Below, piece after piece: positions 34,814 to 42,577 of a DNA stretch of 64,000 nt. A model generated the notes under the pieces. That model was given only the letters and a program-made list of their open reading frames with translations. It did no database searches and was not told the DNA's origin. Position 1 is the stretch's first letter, and each line of letters opens with the position of its first letter. The translations under genes were made by a program, and so were the position numbers. This DNA is from Lachnospiraceae bacterium (lineage in GTDB: Bacteria; Bacillota; Clostridia; Lachnospirales; Lachnospiraceae): contig JAFVHP010000044.1 of NCBI GenBank assembly GCA_017474455.1, forward strand, positions 186,001 to 250,000, in the 5' to 3' direction.

Positions 34814-34850
34814 GTTATCTTTTCAGTATTCCTTTCCGGTAATGCTGCAT

Positions 34851-34890
34851 GCCTCACCGGCTTCGTTGTAAACGACCGGGAGGCTTTTTT
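34851..34890 (+). terminator. Intrinsic terminator of the EamA-like gene
   Basis: GCCTCACCGG...CCGGGAGGC with one bulge is followed by six T's. Confidence 0.75.
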
Positions 34891-34934
34891 CATTCAGGCA
34901 ACCTTCCCAGTCCGCGAAGACAGTGCCGGGCTCT

Positions 34935-35417
34935 TTACAGGTCCAGGCTGTCGAGCCACCGTTTCAGGCTCTCCACGCTCTGGCGGCCGTTCAGCATTTT
35001 CCCTTCCGTGATATTAGTCGTTTCCGAAACACTGCTCCGCAAGTCCTCGGCAGTATTTCCCATGCCGCTGCTGCCGGATGTGGCGAACAGGACGATGGTC
35101 TTGCCGGAAAAGTCATATTTCTCAAGGAACGTCCGCACGATCGTGGGTGCCGTGTACCACCAGATCGGAAATCCCAGGAAAATTACATCATAATCTTCGA
35201 TATGCGCGTCCGTACCGGTGATTACCGGTCTGGATGCGCTGTCGTTCATTTCGACGGAGCTTCTGGATTTTTTATCCATCCAGTTCAGGTCCGCCTTTGT
35301 ATAAGGTTCCGCCGGCGTGATCTCGTACAGATCCGCGGCCGCCGCCTCGGCCAGCAGCTGCGCGGCACTTCTCGTCCGGCCGCTTGCCGAAAAATAAGCT
35401 ACCAGTTTTTTGCTCAT
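34935..35417 (-). CDS. Flavodoxin
   Basis: This 160-residue flavodoxin-like protein has FMN loop YFSASGRTRSAAQ, FLGFPIWWYTAPTIVRTFLEKY and LFATSGSSGMG. The WWY loop is typical of the flavodoxin_4/NADPH-dependent FMN reductase-like group of Clostridia. AAAGGAGG precedes ATG 35417. Confidence 0.87.
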   Translation of the reverse strand: MSKKLVAYFSASGRTRSAAQLLAEAAAADLYEITPAEPYTKADLNWMDKKSRSSVEMNDSASRPVITGTDAHIEDYDVIFLGFPIWWYTAPTIVRTFLEKYDFSGKTIVLFATSGSSGMGNTAEDLRSSVSETTNITEGKMLNGRQSVESLKRWLDSLDL

Positions 35418-35522
35418 CTTCTGCCTCCTTTCCGCAGTCTGTTTTAACTATATGAGCTATACATCTGTATAGCAAAGATCAAAACGTCCGCTCGTGATCT
35501 TTTCCGGGCTTCCGGTGTCCTT

Positions 35523-36251
35523 CTATCGTCCGGCGATCTCCAGTTTCGTCATGATCCCGTCGGCGTCTATACCGGGATGGGTCAGGTACATCCTGCTGAT
35601 GGTTTCGGCCAGTTCCTGGCTGATCCCGAAGCGGGCAGCGACCGCATCGGTCGTTTTTCCCTTTCCGACCTCTTTGATGACCTTATTGATCAACCCCCTC
35701 GGATCTCTCCGCATCCATTCCTCATCCCTGACAGATGGGCTGTCCTCCCCGGATGACTCTTTTAAAGCCTGCTGAACGGCATTTTCATGCGGAATATCGA
35801 TCTTTGTGATACTGATGACCGGCGGCTGCAGACTGTCATCCAGCGTCATGACAGCCATGGTGATAGGCTGGTGGAAACGCCGCGGCCCGCAGCTGCCGGG
35901 ATTGAGCAGGAACGCGCTGCCGCGCCGGCTTTCCTCGTATTTGTGGGAATGGCCGTAAACGACCAGATCGATATCATTAAGGTCTTCCGGGATCTCGCTT
36001 TTCTTATGCACCATGAAGATCCGGCAGCCGCAGAGCGAAAACCGCAGCGTGTACGGGATATCCTCCGCCCACTCTTTGTCGTTGTTGCCGCGCACCACGT
36101 ACAGCGGTGCGATCTTCTCCAGCGTTTCCGTTATATCGCGGCGGTTGATGTCTCCGGCGTGCAGGATCGCGCTGCAGCCCTGAAGGTTTTCGATGACTTC
36201 GGGGCGCAGCAGTCCGTGTGTATCTGAAATAATACCGATTCTTGCTTTCAT
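35523..36251 (-). CDS. YfcE-type metallophosphoesterase with C-terminal extension
   Basis: This 242-residue protein has calcineurin-like phosphodiesterase motifs: IISDTHGLL, HAGDI, RGNND, YGHSH and LLNPGSCG. The enzyme domain ends near residue 150. An unusual 90-residue tail follows (TTDAVAARFGISQELAETISRMYLTHPG) that reads like a helix-turn-helix or helical bundle. The extra domain could add nucleic-acid binding or oligomerisation (inference). Confidence 0.85.
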   Translation of the reverse strand: MKARIGIISDTHGLLRPEVIENLQGCSAILHAGDINRRDITETLEKIAPLYVVRGNNDKEWAEDIPYTLRFSLCGCRIFMVHKKSEIPEDLNDIDLVVYGHSHKYEESRRGSAFLLNPGSCGPRRFHQPITMAVMTLDDSLQPPVISITKIDIPHENAVQQALKESSGEDSPSVRDEEWMRRDPRGLINKVIKEVGKGKTTDAVAARFGISQELAETISRMYLTHPGIDADGIMTKLEIAGR

Positions 36252-36452
36252 GAAAGTGATTCTGTTTCCTTATTTCTGCCGGTCCGGCGGGTCCGCCCGG
36301 CTGTACGGTCGCACCTGACACGTGTGTCGTTTTATGTGTCAACCGCAAGCCCTTGTGTGACGAAGATCCGCCTGCACAACCCGTAGTTTCCAGCCCTTCC
36401 GGGCTAAAATCACGCTTTTCTGACGCCGGGACGCCGGATAATCCCGCGTCAG

Positions 36453-36632
36453 TTACTCCGCGATCCTGTACTCGAACAGTTCGTAGACCAGCTTTGTCCC
36501 CTCTCTGATCTCCGGCGGCAGGAGCGCCCTGGCCACACATTTCAGTTCCCCGTCGCCGGTCTCCTGTGTTTCGTTTTTAAGATACGCGTAATCCCCGTCT
36601 ATCGTCGCGACGGTATATTCGATCGTTCCCAT
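36453..36632 (-). CDS. Small protein, DUF3006-like
   Basis: This 59-residue protein starts at ATG 36632 with GGAGG upstream. MGTIEYTVATIDGDYAYLKNE and the late LLPPEIREGTKLVYELFEYRI resemble the small beta-barrel DUF3006 pattern (YTVDRIEGDYAVLE...LP). The role is unknown and the family call tentative. Confidence 0.55.
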   Translation of the reverse strand: MGTIEYTVATIDGDYAYLKNETQETGDGELKCVARALLPPEIREGTKLVYELFEYRIAE

Positions 36633-36927
36633 TTCCGTTACCTCCAGGACAGAGCAGATGTCCGCAGATGCCCCCATAGATCCGTCAGCGAATGAAGTTG
36701 GTCTCGATCCGCTCTTCCTTCTTCGGCATCGGGACGCTGCCTGCAAAGTGCTGAATCAAGCCCAGCTGACCGGACCGTCCATTATCCGCATTTTCCCGCG
36801 TTTTTTGACTGCCGCAGTCAGACAGGGACACGCAAATATGCTATTATGTCACCAGAAAAGACCGCTATACAACATATTGTGGTCAACAAATAAAGTATAT
36901 ATTCAAAAGACAGTTTGAGGAAGTCTC

Positions 36928-37437
36928 GTGATAAATTACAACGTGATCGTGGTCTACGATATTACAGAAAAGAAACTGCTGATGTGCCTGCGGGCGAAGG
37001 AACCCTACAAGGGAAAGCTGAACCTGGTCGGCGGCAGGATCGAGCCGGGCGAGACGGGCGAGGAGGCGGCTTACCGCGAACTGTATGAAGAGACCGGTAT
37101 TTCACGGGATAAGATACGGCTGGCGCACGTCATGGATCTGACGTATTACATGACGGACCTCTCCATGGAGGTCTGGTCCGGGAAACTTATGACAGATGTG
37201 TCACATGTGGCTCTGAAAGAAGAGATCAACCATCTGCTCTGGGTCGACAGGTCGGAAAACTTCTGTGATATGGAGCGTTTTGCCGGCGAATGCAACATCG
37301 AGCACATCCTGCAGCACGTGGATATGGACAGGGACCGCACGCTGCTCGCCGCAGATACGTTTACCGCAGATAAACTCACCGCAGATGCATTTACCGCAGA
37401 TACACTTACATCTAATACATTTACTGCAGATACTTGA
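36928..37437 (+). CDS. Nudix hydrolase with pentapeptide-repeat tail
   Basis: This 169-residue protein has a complete Nudix box GGRIEPGETGEEAAYRELYEETGI. It hydrolyses a nucleoside diphosphate derivative (8-oxo-dGTP-like activity is the common role). The GTG start follows GAGGAA. After the enzyme domain, residues ~140-169 are five or six T-A-D-x-F/L repeats encoded by 15-base units. The tail runs 17 bp into the convergent rhomboid gene. Confidence 0.87.
   Translation: MINYNVIVVYDITEKKLLMCLRAKEPYKGKLNLVGGRIEPGETGEEAAYRELYEETGISRDKIRLAHVMDLTYYMTDLSMEVWSGKLMTDVSHVALKEEINHLLWVDRSENFCDMERFAGECNIEHILQHVDMDRDRTLLAADTFTADKLTADAFTADTLTSNTFTADT
37346..37434. repeat. 15-bp tandem repeat coding the Nudix tail
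   Basis: Units of GCAGATACGTTTACC type (about six, imperfect) encode the ADTFT/ADKLT tail. Confidence 0.75.
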
Positions 37438-37996
37438 GCGCAAGCAGAATAACGCCCATGATCACGGCGCCCCCGGCGAAGCCGCCGGCGTGGGACGTCA
37501 TGTTGATCCTCTTTGAAGAGAGGCCGTACACCAGGTTGACCGCCAGCGTGGTCATGATGCTCGGCAGGGAAAAGCCGTAGCCCGCGACAGCCAGTACAAA
37601 ACATGCTCCGAGGAGCCCGAAGATACAGCCGGACGCGCCGGCCGAGACCGTCTTCCGGCTCCTTTTGCTGTCCACGAGGTACGTTGCGAGGTTGCCGGCG
37701 ATACCGGACAGCAGATAAATGATAAGAAAGATCACCGGTCCGCAGACACGGTCGACCGCCGGTCCGAGGACCGACAGGGCATACATGTTGAAAAGCAGGT
37801 GCAGCGCGCCGAAATGCAGGAACATGGCTGTGAACAGCCTGTAGTACTGCCCCTGTTTCACATAGGGCGAGTACTGGGCGCCGTATTTGAGCGCCACGGA
37901 AGTGTTCGTGCTGCCGCCGTCCTTCGTTTCCAGAAGGAACATGACCACATTGACGATGATCAGGAACGTCGTTGCCTTACTGCTTATAAAATCCAT
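37421..37996 (-). CDS. Rhomboid-family intramembrane serine protease
   Basis: This 191-residue polytopic protein has the rhomboid catalytic pair in GASG (S122) and HAGG (H169), plus HFGALHLLFNMYAL. It cuts membrane proteins in the bilayer. Its ATG overlaps the Smr gene stop by one base, so the pair is coupled. Confidence 0.9.
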   Translation of the reverse strand: MDFISSKATTFLIIVNVVMFLLETKDGGSTNTSVALKYGAQYSPYVKQGQYYRLFTAMFLHFGALHLLFNMYALSVLGPAVDRVCGPVIFLIIYLLSGIAGNLATYLVDSKRSRKTVSAGASGCIFGLLGACFVLAVAGYGFSLPSIMTTLAVNLVYGLSSKRINMTSHAGGFAGGAVIMGVILLALKYLQ

Positions 37997-38244
37997 CAGT
38001 ACAGCTCCTTCAGCACCAGTACCGTGATCCCGGGATTGTCCCCGGGCATGATCCGCTTCACTTTCGGTTCATACTGGTACCAGTCGTAGATCATTGTACG
38101 CAGGCTGGTGCCGCGGTTGTAGCCGTGGACCAGCTGCAGATGATAGGTCGCAGGCCCCGCCGAAGCGATGGCCTTATCGATCACTTTGATCGCTTCCTCC
38201 TGCCTGAGGCCGTGCAGGTCGATCTTTACAAACGGTTCATTCAT
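37996..38244 (-). CDS. Small Smr-domain protein
   Basis: This 82-residue stand-alone Smr domain has the motif IDLHGLRQEEAIKVID and the late HGYNRGTSLRTMI. Smr domains are nucleases or nucleic-acid binders in mismatch repair or ribosome rescue. The start at 38244 is fixed by a 4-bp overlap with the ThpR stop. Confidence 0.87.
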   Translation of the reverse strand: MNEPFVKIDLHGLRQEEAIKVIDKAIASAGPATYHLQLVHGYNRGTSLRTMIYDWYQYEPKVKRIMPGDNPGITVLVLKELY

Positions 38245-38738
38245 ATCGCAAATATCTCCGTGTATATCCGTTTCCCGTCCCGCTGCTCCGACCGCATCAG
38301 GGAGACTTTCTTTACCATCATTTCCGCTCCGGGGACCCGGAGTTTCTTCCATTCCTCAGATTTCGACGCCTTCCGGACAAGGGTGATGTGAGGCGTGAAG
38401 TTCTTCTTATCGTAATCGATGCCCGCCGTGTCCAGGGCTTCACGGACAGCTTTGACCAGCATCGAAAGCCCCTGGTTGCCCCTGAGGCCGACCCACAAAA
38501 GGTCGCCGAAGCTCCCCATCTCGGAAAGTGAGAGTCGGAAGGGTCTGACCTTTACTGTCTGCAGCGCTTCCTCCACTGCCTCGGGATCATTGATTTCCCC
38601 AATGAACGCCAGCGTCAGGTGCAGGTTCTGCGCGGGGACATAGCTGCCCTTTATCCCCGCCTTCTTCAGCCCGTGCATCAGGCCGATGACGGAGGATCTC
38701 ATTTCATCCGACAGCTGTATCGCGATAAACAGGCGCAC
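38241..38738 (-). CDS. thpR: RNA 2',3'-cyclic phosphodiesterase (ThpR)
   Basis: This 165-residue 2H phosphoesterase has both HxTx-type motifs: HLTLAFIGE and HITLVRKA. It opens 2',3'-cyclic phosphates on RNA ends. The start is GTG 38738, after AAAGGAG. It is the first gene of a ThpR-Smr-rhomboid operon. Confidence 0.9.
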   Translation of the reverse strand: MRLFIAIQLSDEMRSSVIGLMHGLKKAGIKGSYVPAQNLHLTLAFIGEINDPEAVEEALQTVKVRPFRLSLSEMGSFGDLLWVGLRGNQGLSMLVKAVREALDTAGIDYDKKNFTPHITLVRKASKSEEWKKLRVPGAEMMVKKVSLMRSEQRDGKRIYTEIFAI

Positions 38739-38770
38739 GGCTCACTCCTTTCCTTTTCGGCTTCAGGGGG

Positions 38771-38797
38771 AGTCACCGTACCTGTCCCCCCGTGACT
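38771..38797. repeat. Dispersed palindromic repeat, copy B
   Basis: AGTCA...CCTGTCCCCCCG-TGACT between the ThpR and HTH genes, related to copies at 11892 and 42534. Confidence 0.6.
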
Positions 38798-38798
38798 C

Positions 38799-39212
38799 TT
38801 ACTCCTTATCAGGTATCTTTTCCAACAGGGACGCCCCGGCGCAGGCCAGGCCGATCCCCAGCATGATCATGGCCGATCTCGCATCCAGCTGGTCCAGGAT
38901 CGTCAGTACAGCGACGCCGACGCCCATAGCCAGACAAACAGCGCGCATAACCAGCGAAACGATCTCACTTACCTTCGATCCGGCCGTCTGCTCCTGCGAA
39001 AGGCTGTCGGTCTTGATCTGCATAAGCTCATCAACCGACATGCCGAATATTTCCGCCAGCTTCGGGATCGAGCTCACATCCGGATAGGAAAGATCCCTTT
39101 CCCATTTCGACACAGCCTTGTCCGTAACGCCCATCAGGCCTGCCAGGTCCAGCTGCGTCATACCGAGTTCCTTACGTCTTTCCGCAATCATCGTACCCAT
39201 CGTCTTTTTCAT
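38799..39212 (-). CDS. XRE-type HTH protein with two C-terminal membrane helices
   Basis: This is a 137-residue protein. Residues 1-65 are a Cro/CI-like helix-turn-helix (AERRKELGMTQLDLAGLMGVTDKAVSKWERDLSYP). The rest has two hydrophobic segments (about 88-105 and 112-128), so the protein is membrane-attached. The start ATG 39212 has AAAGGAG upstream. Two 21-bp direct repeats lie just upstream of its promoter region. Confidence 0.85.
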   Translation of the reverse strand: MKKTMGTMIAERRKELGMTQLDLAGLMGVTDKAVSKWERDLSYPDVSSIPKLAEIFGMSVDELMQIKTDSLSQEQTAGSKVSEIVSLVMRAVCLAMGVGVAVLTILDQLDARSAMIMLGIGLACAGASLLEKIPDKE

Positions 39213-39283
39213 CGTATCTGTTCTCCTTTCGGGTGTTTTAACTGATGACTGCATGGTAAACTTCCCTTTCCGGTATACTCAAC

Positions 39284-39325
39284 CAACCTGAAGTTTAGTT
39301 GACTCAACCTATAGTTTAGTAGAAT
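39284..39325. promoter_or_regulatory. Direct repeat, candidate operator of the XRE/membrane gene
   Basis: CAACCT-N-AGTTTAGT-type boxes start at 39284 and 39305, exactly 21 bp (two helical turns) apart, about 75 bp upstream of the HTH gene start. Confidence 0.5.
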
Positions 39326-39370
39326 TCTGCGGCATTAAAAAGCCCTTTTCAGACTGCTGGCAGCCTTATG

Positions 39371-39423
39371 TTGACCGCAAACAAATAAACAGATAGAATC
39401 ATTCTATACTCCTACAGGAGTAT
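39371..39423 (+). promoter_or_regulatory. Promoter with nested palindromes ahead of the DUF3990 toxin-like gene
   Basis: TTGACC (39371-39376) and TAGAAT (39394-39399) have a 17-base spacer. The -10 lies inside a perfect 15-bp palindrome, ATAGAAT-C-ATTCTAT (39393-39407). A second perfect palindrome, ATACTCCT-AC-AGGAGTAT (39406-39423), covers the transcript start and the AGGAG ribosome site. Confidence 0.7.
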
Positions 39424-39425
39424 AT

Positions 39426-40145
39426 TTGTATTTTGATCTTGTTTTATACGGTAACATTATGCTGAATATATACCATGGTTCCGAAAACATCATAGAAAAG
39501 CCGTACTATGGCGGCGGAAAACCGTATAACGACTACGGAAGGGGTTTCTATTGTTCAGAAACTCCGGACGCTGCCAGGGAATGGAGTGTCGGTGCCGGAC
39601 GTGACGGTATTATGAACAAGTATCTCCTGGATACTGACGGCCTGGCAGTCCTTCACCTGAATAATGGGAACTATACCATTCTGCACTGGCTGGGGATCCT
39701 GCTTCAGAACCGCCGGTTTCCCCTGAATTCACCGCTCGCCAGGGAAGCTGTACGTTATATTACAGAGAAATTCCCTGTTCCGTATGAGCGGTCGGATATT
39801 ATCATCGGTTACCGCGCTGATGACAGTTATTTCTCATTTGCCTCTGATTTTGTTAATGGTACGATCTCTGTCCGGCAGCTGGAAGAAGCCATGCATCTGG
39901 GCAGGCTTGGGGAACAGGTCGTCTTGAAAAGCAGGGAGAGTTTTGAACGGATCCGGTTTGACGGCTATGAGCTCGTAAAAGCATCCGAATGGTATCCCAA
40001 AAAGGAAAAAAGGAGCCTGGAGGCCAGAAAGAAGTATTTTACATCCGACAGGAACGAATGGCACAAAGGTGAACTCTATATAACAACGATCCTGGATCAG
40101 GAGATAGGAGAAGATGATGCCCGCATACAGCGGATTGTATATTGA
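39426..40145 (+). CDS. DUF3990-family protein, ADP-ribosyltransferase-like toxin candidate
   Basis: This 239-residue protein has the N-terminal pattern NIYHGSENIIEKPYYGGGKPYNDYGRGFYCSE, the DUF3990 core. It resembles the NAD-binding start of ADP-ribosyltransferase folds (YHGS, then GxGFY). A late FGRLGEQVV-like E-containing segment (LGRLGEQVVLKS) could supply the catalytic Glu. TTG 39426 is the likely start, with AGGAG six bases upstream; ATG 39459 has no such site. It overlaps the HTH partner by 32 bp. The toxin role is inferred from family and partner. Confidence 0.7.
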   Translation: MYFDLVLYGNIMLNIYHGSENIIEKPYYGGGKPYNDYGRGFYCSETPDAAREWSVGAGRDGIMNKYLLDTDGLAVLHLNNGNYTILHWLGILLQNRRFPLNSPLAREAVRYITEKFPVPYERSDIIIGYRADDSYFSFASDFVNGTISVRQLEEAMHLGRLGEQVVLKSRESFERIRFDGYELVKASEWYPKKEKRSLEARKKYFTSDRNEWHKGELYITTILDQEIGEDDARIQRIVY

Positions 40146-40764
40146 ACGGGCGCAGGCATGCCTCGGTGAAATGCTTCACTATGCAGTCTATGACCTTTCC
40201 ATGGGCTATGACGAATTCATGTCCCTGTTTATTTATTCAGGTATTGCAGGCCAGTTTTCCGCAGGGAATCCGAGATACGTAGTCGGCATGTCCGGTATTG
40301 AACTGGCTATGGAAGTACTCCGGCTGGTCAGAAAAGACTCTGATGAAGAACTGCCTCCCCCTTCATCCTATGACAAAAGATCAGACGCTTACTGGACAGG
40401 ATATACGCTGGCCTGGTATCAGTGGACGACCGGGGAACCGTTTGGCCGTATCCAGGAAAGTGCTCCGGTCTCCGTGATCGCCGGAATGTATCATAAGTAC
40501 CATGAAATGGATATACGCCAGTCTGTCGATGAAATTGACCGGCTCCGGCGCCTTGCAGCATACAGCCGCAGGATCCAGCTGCAGCAGCTCAGGCAGGATG
40601 CGGGGCTCAGCCAGAGCGGTCTTGCCAGGCTTTCCGGCGTACCTGTCAGGACCATCCAGCAGTACGAACAGGGACAGAAAGATATTTCAAAAGCGGCTTT
40701 TGAGACTGTTTTGCGGCTGTCCAGGGCTCTTAACTGCACTCCGGAGAAACTGGCCGGCTTATAA
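40114..40764 (+). CDS. HTH-domain antitoxin-like partner
   Basis: This is a 216-residue protein. The N-terminal ~140 residues (MGYDEFMSLFIYSGIAGQFSAGNPRYVVGMSGIELA) form a helical domain that is plausibly the toxin-neutralising part. The C-terminal ~65 residues are a Cro/CI-type helix-turn-helix (QQLRQDAGLSQSGLARLSGVPVRTIQQYEQGQ). AGGAG precedes the ATG. It probably binds the palindromes at 39393-39423 (inference). Confidence 0.7.
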   Translation: MMPAYSGLYIERAQACLGEMLHYAVYDLSMGYDEFMSLFIYSGIAGQFSAGNPRYVVGMSGIELAMEVLRLVRKDSDEELPPPSSYDKRSDAYWTGYTLAWYQWTTGEPFGRIQESAPVSVIAGMYHKYHEMDIRQSVDEIDRLRRLAAYSRRIQLQQLRQDAGLSQSGLARLSGVPVRTIQQYEQGQKDISKAAFETVLRLSRALNCTPEKLAGL

Positions 40765-40777
40765 CAGACCGGATACT

Positions 40778-41524
40778 CTAGTCTGCGTCCTCTATCAGGT
40801 CCGGTCTCAACTGCCTCGTGATCCTGACCGACTCTTCCTGCCGCCATTTCTTTATCGCGGCATGGTCGCCGCTCAAGAGGACCTCCGGCACGCGCATGCC
40901 CTCCACTTCTTCAGGCCTGGTGTACTGGGGATATTCCAGCAGGCCGTTCTCAAAGGATTCGTCCTCGGCGCTGCCTTCTTTCAGGTTGCCCGGCAGAAGG
41001 CGCAGGACGGAATCCGCGATCACGATCGCCGCGGGCTCCCCGCCGCTTAAGATATAGTCGCCGATCGAGACCAACTCGTCCGCAAAAGGTTCCACCCGGG
41101 CATCGATGCCTTCGTAATGGCCGCAGATAAGGATCAGGTGCTCTACGCCGGCAAGGCGCCGGGCCGTTTTCTGGTCGTACTGCGTGCCCTTCGGGGAGAG
41201 CAGGATCGTGCGGGACGGATCCTCCGCACCGGGGCGGTTCTCCGGCTCCTGTCCCTGGTTCTCCGGCTCCCGGCTGCCCGCCTCCTTGCCCGTGCTCTTA
41301 ACTGCCCGCAGGGCATCCAGCACCGGCTGTGCCCGCAGGATGAGCCCCGGCCCGCCGCCGTAGGGCGAATCATCCACATGGCGGAAGCTCCCGCCGGCAA
41401 AGTTGCGGATATCCACGACCTCCACCGAAGCGAGGCCCAGCTCCGCGGCTCTTTTCACCACGTGCGAATTAAGGAAATCACCGAAATATTCCGGACAGAT
41501 GGTAAGGATCGTGATCAGCATCAT
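40778..41524 (-). CDS. trmD: tRNA (guanine-N1-)-methyltransferase TrmD, with an inserted repeat
   Basis: This 248-residue SPOUT methyltransferase makes m1G37. ITILTICPEYFGDF, DSPYGGGPGL, LICGHYEGIDAR and SIGDYILSGGE are diagnostic. About 28 residues after residue ~75 (Glu/Asn/Pro-rich, REPENQGQEPENRP) are extra relative to usual TrmD, in the segment before ILLSPKG. It stands without its usual rimM and rplS neighbours. The start is ATG 41524 or 41521, coupled to the GNAT stop. Confidence 0.92.
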   Translation of the reverse strand: MMLITILTICPEYFGDFLNSHVVKRAAELGLASVEVVDIRNFAGGSFRHVDDSPYGGGPGLILRAQPVLDALRAVKSTGKEAGSREPENQGQEPENRPGAEDPSRTILLSPKGTQYDQKTARRLAGVEHLILICGHYEGIDARVEPFADELVSIGDYILSGGEPAAIVIADSVLRLLPGNLKEGSAEDESFENGLLEYPQYTRPEEVEGMRVPEVLLSGDHAAIKKWRQEESVRITRQLRPDLIEDAD

Positions 41525-41997
41525 TTAACTCCGGCCAGCTTCTCCAGCGTTTCACCAGTCACGCGGTAGGTCGTCCAGTCGTCCAGCGGCACGGCGCCCA
41601 GCGACAGATAGAAATCTATGCTTGGCTTATTCCAGTCCAGGCAAGCCCATTCGAGGCGGCCGCAGCCTCTTTCCACGGTGATCTGCGCCAGTCTCAAAAG
41701 GAGCGCTTTCCCATATCCTTTCCCCCTGTACTCCGGCAGGACGAAAAGGTCTTCCAGGTAGATCCCCGCCCTTCCGAGGAAAGTGGAGAAGTTGTGGAAG
41801 AAAAGGGCGAAGCCGACGTCTTTTCCGTCTTCGCTTGCAATGATCACTTCCGCCTTTTTCTTTTCAAAGATCCATTCTTTCAGCAGGTCTTCCGTGGCCA
41901 CGACCTGGTCCGTCATCTTTTCGTATTCGGCCAGGCCCTTAATGAAGCCGAGGATAGTGCCGCAGTCATTTTCATTCGCGAAACGTATGTCCAGCAT
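41521..41997 (-). CDS. GNAT N-acetyltransferase (diamine acetyltransferase-like)
   Basis: This 158-residue GNAT of the SSAT-like group has FLGRAGIYLEDLFVLPEYRGKGYGKALL and CGRLEWACLDWNKPSIDFYLSLGA. It may acetylate polyamines or amino compounds. It overlaps trmD. Confidence 0.87.
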   Translation of the reverse strand: MLDIRFANENDCGTILGFIKGLAEYEKMTDQVVATEDLLKEWIFEKKKAEVIIASEDGKDVGFALFFHNFSTFLGRAGIYLEDLFVLPEYRGKGYGKALLLRLAQITVERGCGRLEWACLDWNKPSIDFYLSLGAVPLDDWTTYRVTGETLEKLAGVK

Positions 41998-42482
41998 ATG
42001 CGGGTCCTTTCAGGCTTTAACTTTGTGCTTTCAATGTGCTCTCAATATTATAGCAAAGCAGTCGCGGTTTACGCTGCGTAACCTGCGGCTGCCTGCATCG
42101 TTTTATCCAATACAAAGGCCCGGAAAACCTCGTCTTCAGATGAATTTGTTATTTTCCTTGGAATGTATCTGAACTTAGAAGCTTGAAACACCCATTTCAG
42201 AGAAGGAATTCCTTACAGATTCAGATGAAATACCAGCCAGACCAGAATTGTATCTGATAAAAAGTGCCGTCATCTATTTGAATTCATGGATTCCAAGCTC
42301 ATCTGTCCGGGTTTTCAGCAGGATTTTCAGATACGATCCTCGCCGGCATGCCAATGTATCTGAACCGGAAGGAAAGCAGCTCCTCAATTCCATTGAAAAT
42401 GCGATCCGGGGTCAGATACAAAAGAGCCATTACCAAGAATGTATCTGAAACAGCTGCGGACAGACCTGGACCGGACCGTAAA
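41998..42482. other. Intergenic stretch with a cluster of GTATCTGA motifs
   Basis: No gene is seen. The nonamer TGTATCTGA, or its complement, occurs at 42164(+), 42249(+), 42327(-, octamer), 42355(+), 42412(-) and 42440(+). That is six occurrences in 285 bp, with flanking A's in several. Whether these are protein-binding sites or remnants of a repeated element is unclear. Confidence 0.65.
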
Positions 42483-42513
42483 ATGGCGCCGCCCATTAAT
42501 TCGGCGGCGCCAT
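42483..42513 (-). terminator. GC-rich terminator of the glutathione peroxidase gene
   Basis: ATGGCGCCGCC and its perfect complement, with a 9-base loop. On the minus strand TTTT follows. It lies 65 bp after the peroxidase stop. Confidence 0.65.
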
Positions 42514-42533
42514 CTTTGTCTGTTCTTTCAGAG

Positions 42534-42567
42534 GAGTGAGACAGGGGACCTGTCCCCATGACTCTCC
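42534..42567. repeat. Dispersed palindromic repeat, copy C
   Basis: GAGTGA...GGGGACCTGTCCCC...TGACTC, the best-preserved core of the set, immediately downstream of the peroxidase gene. Confidence 0.7.
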
Positions 42568-42577
42568 CATAGCTCTC

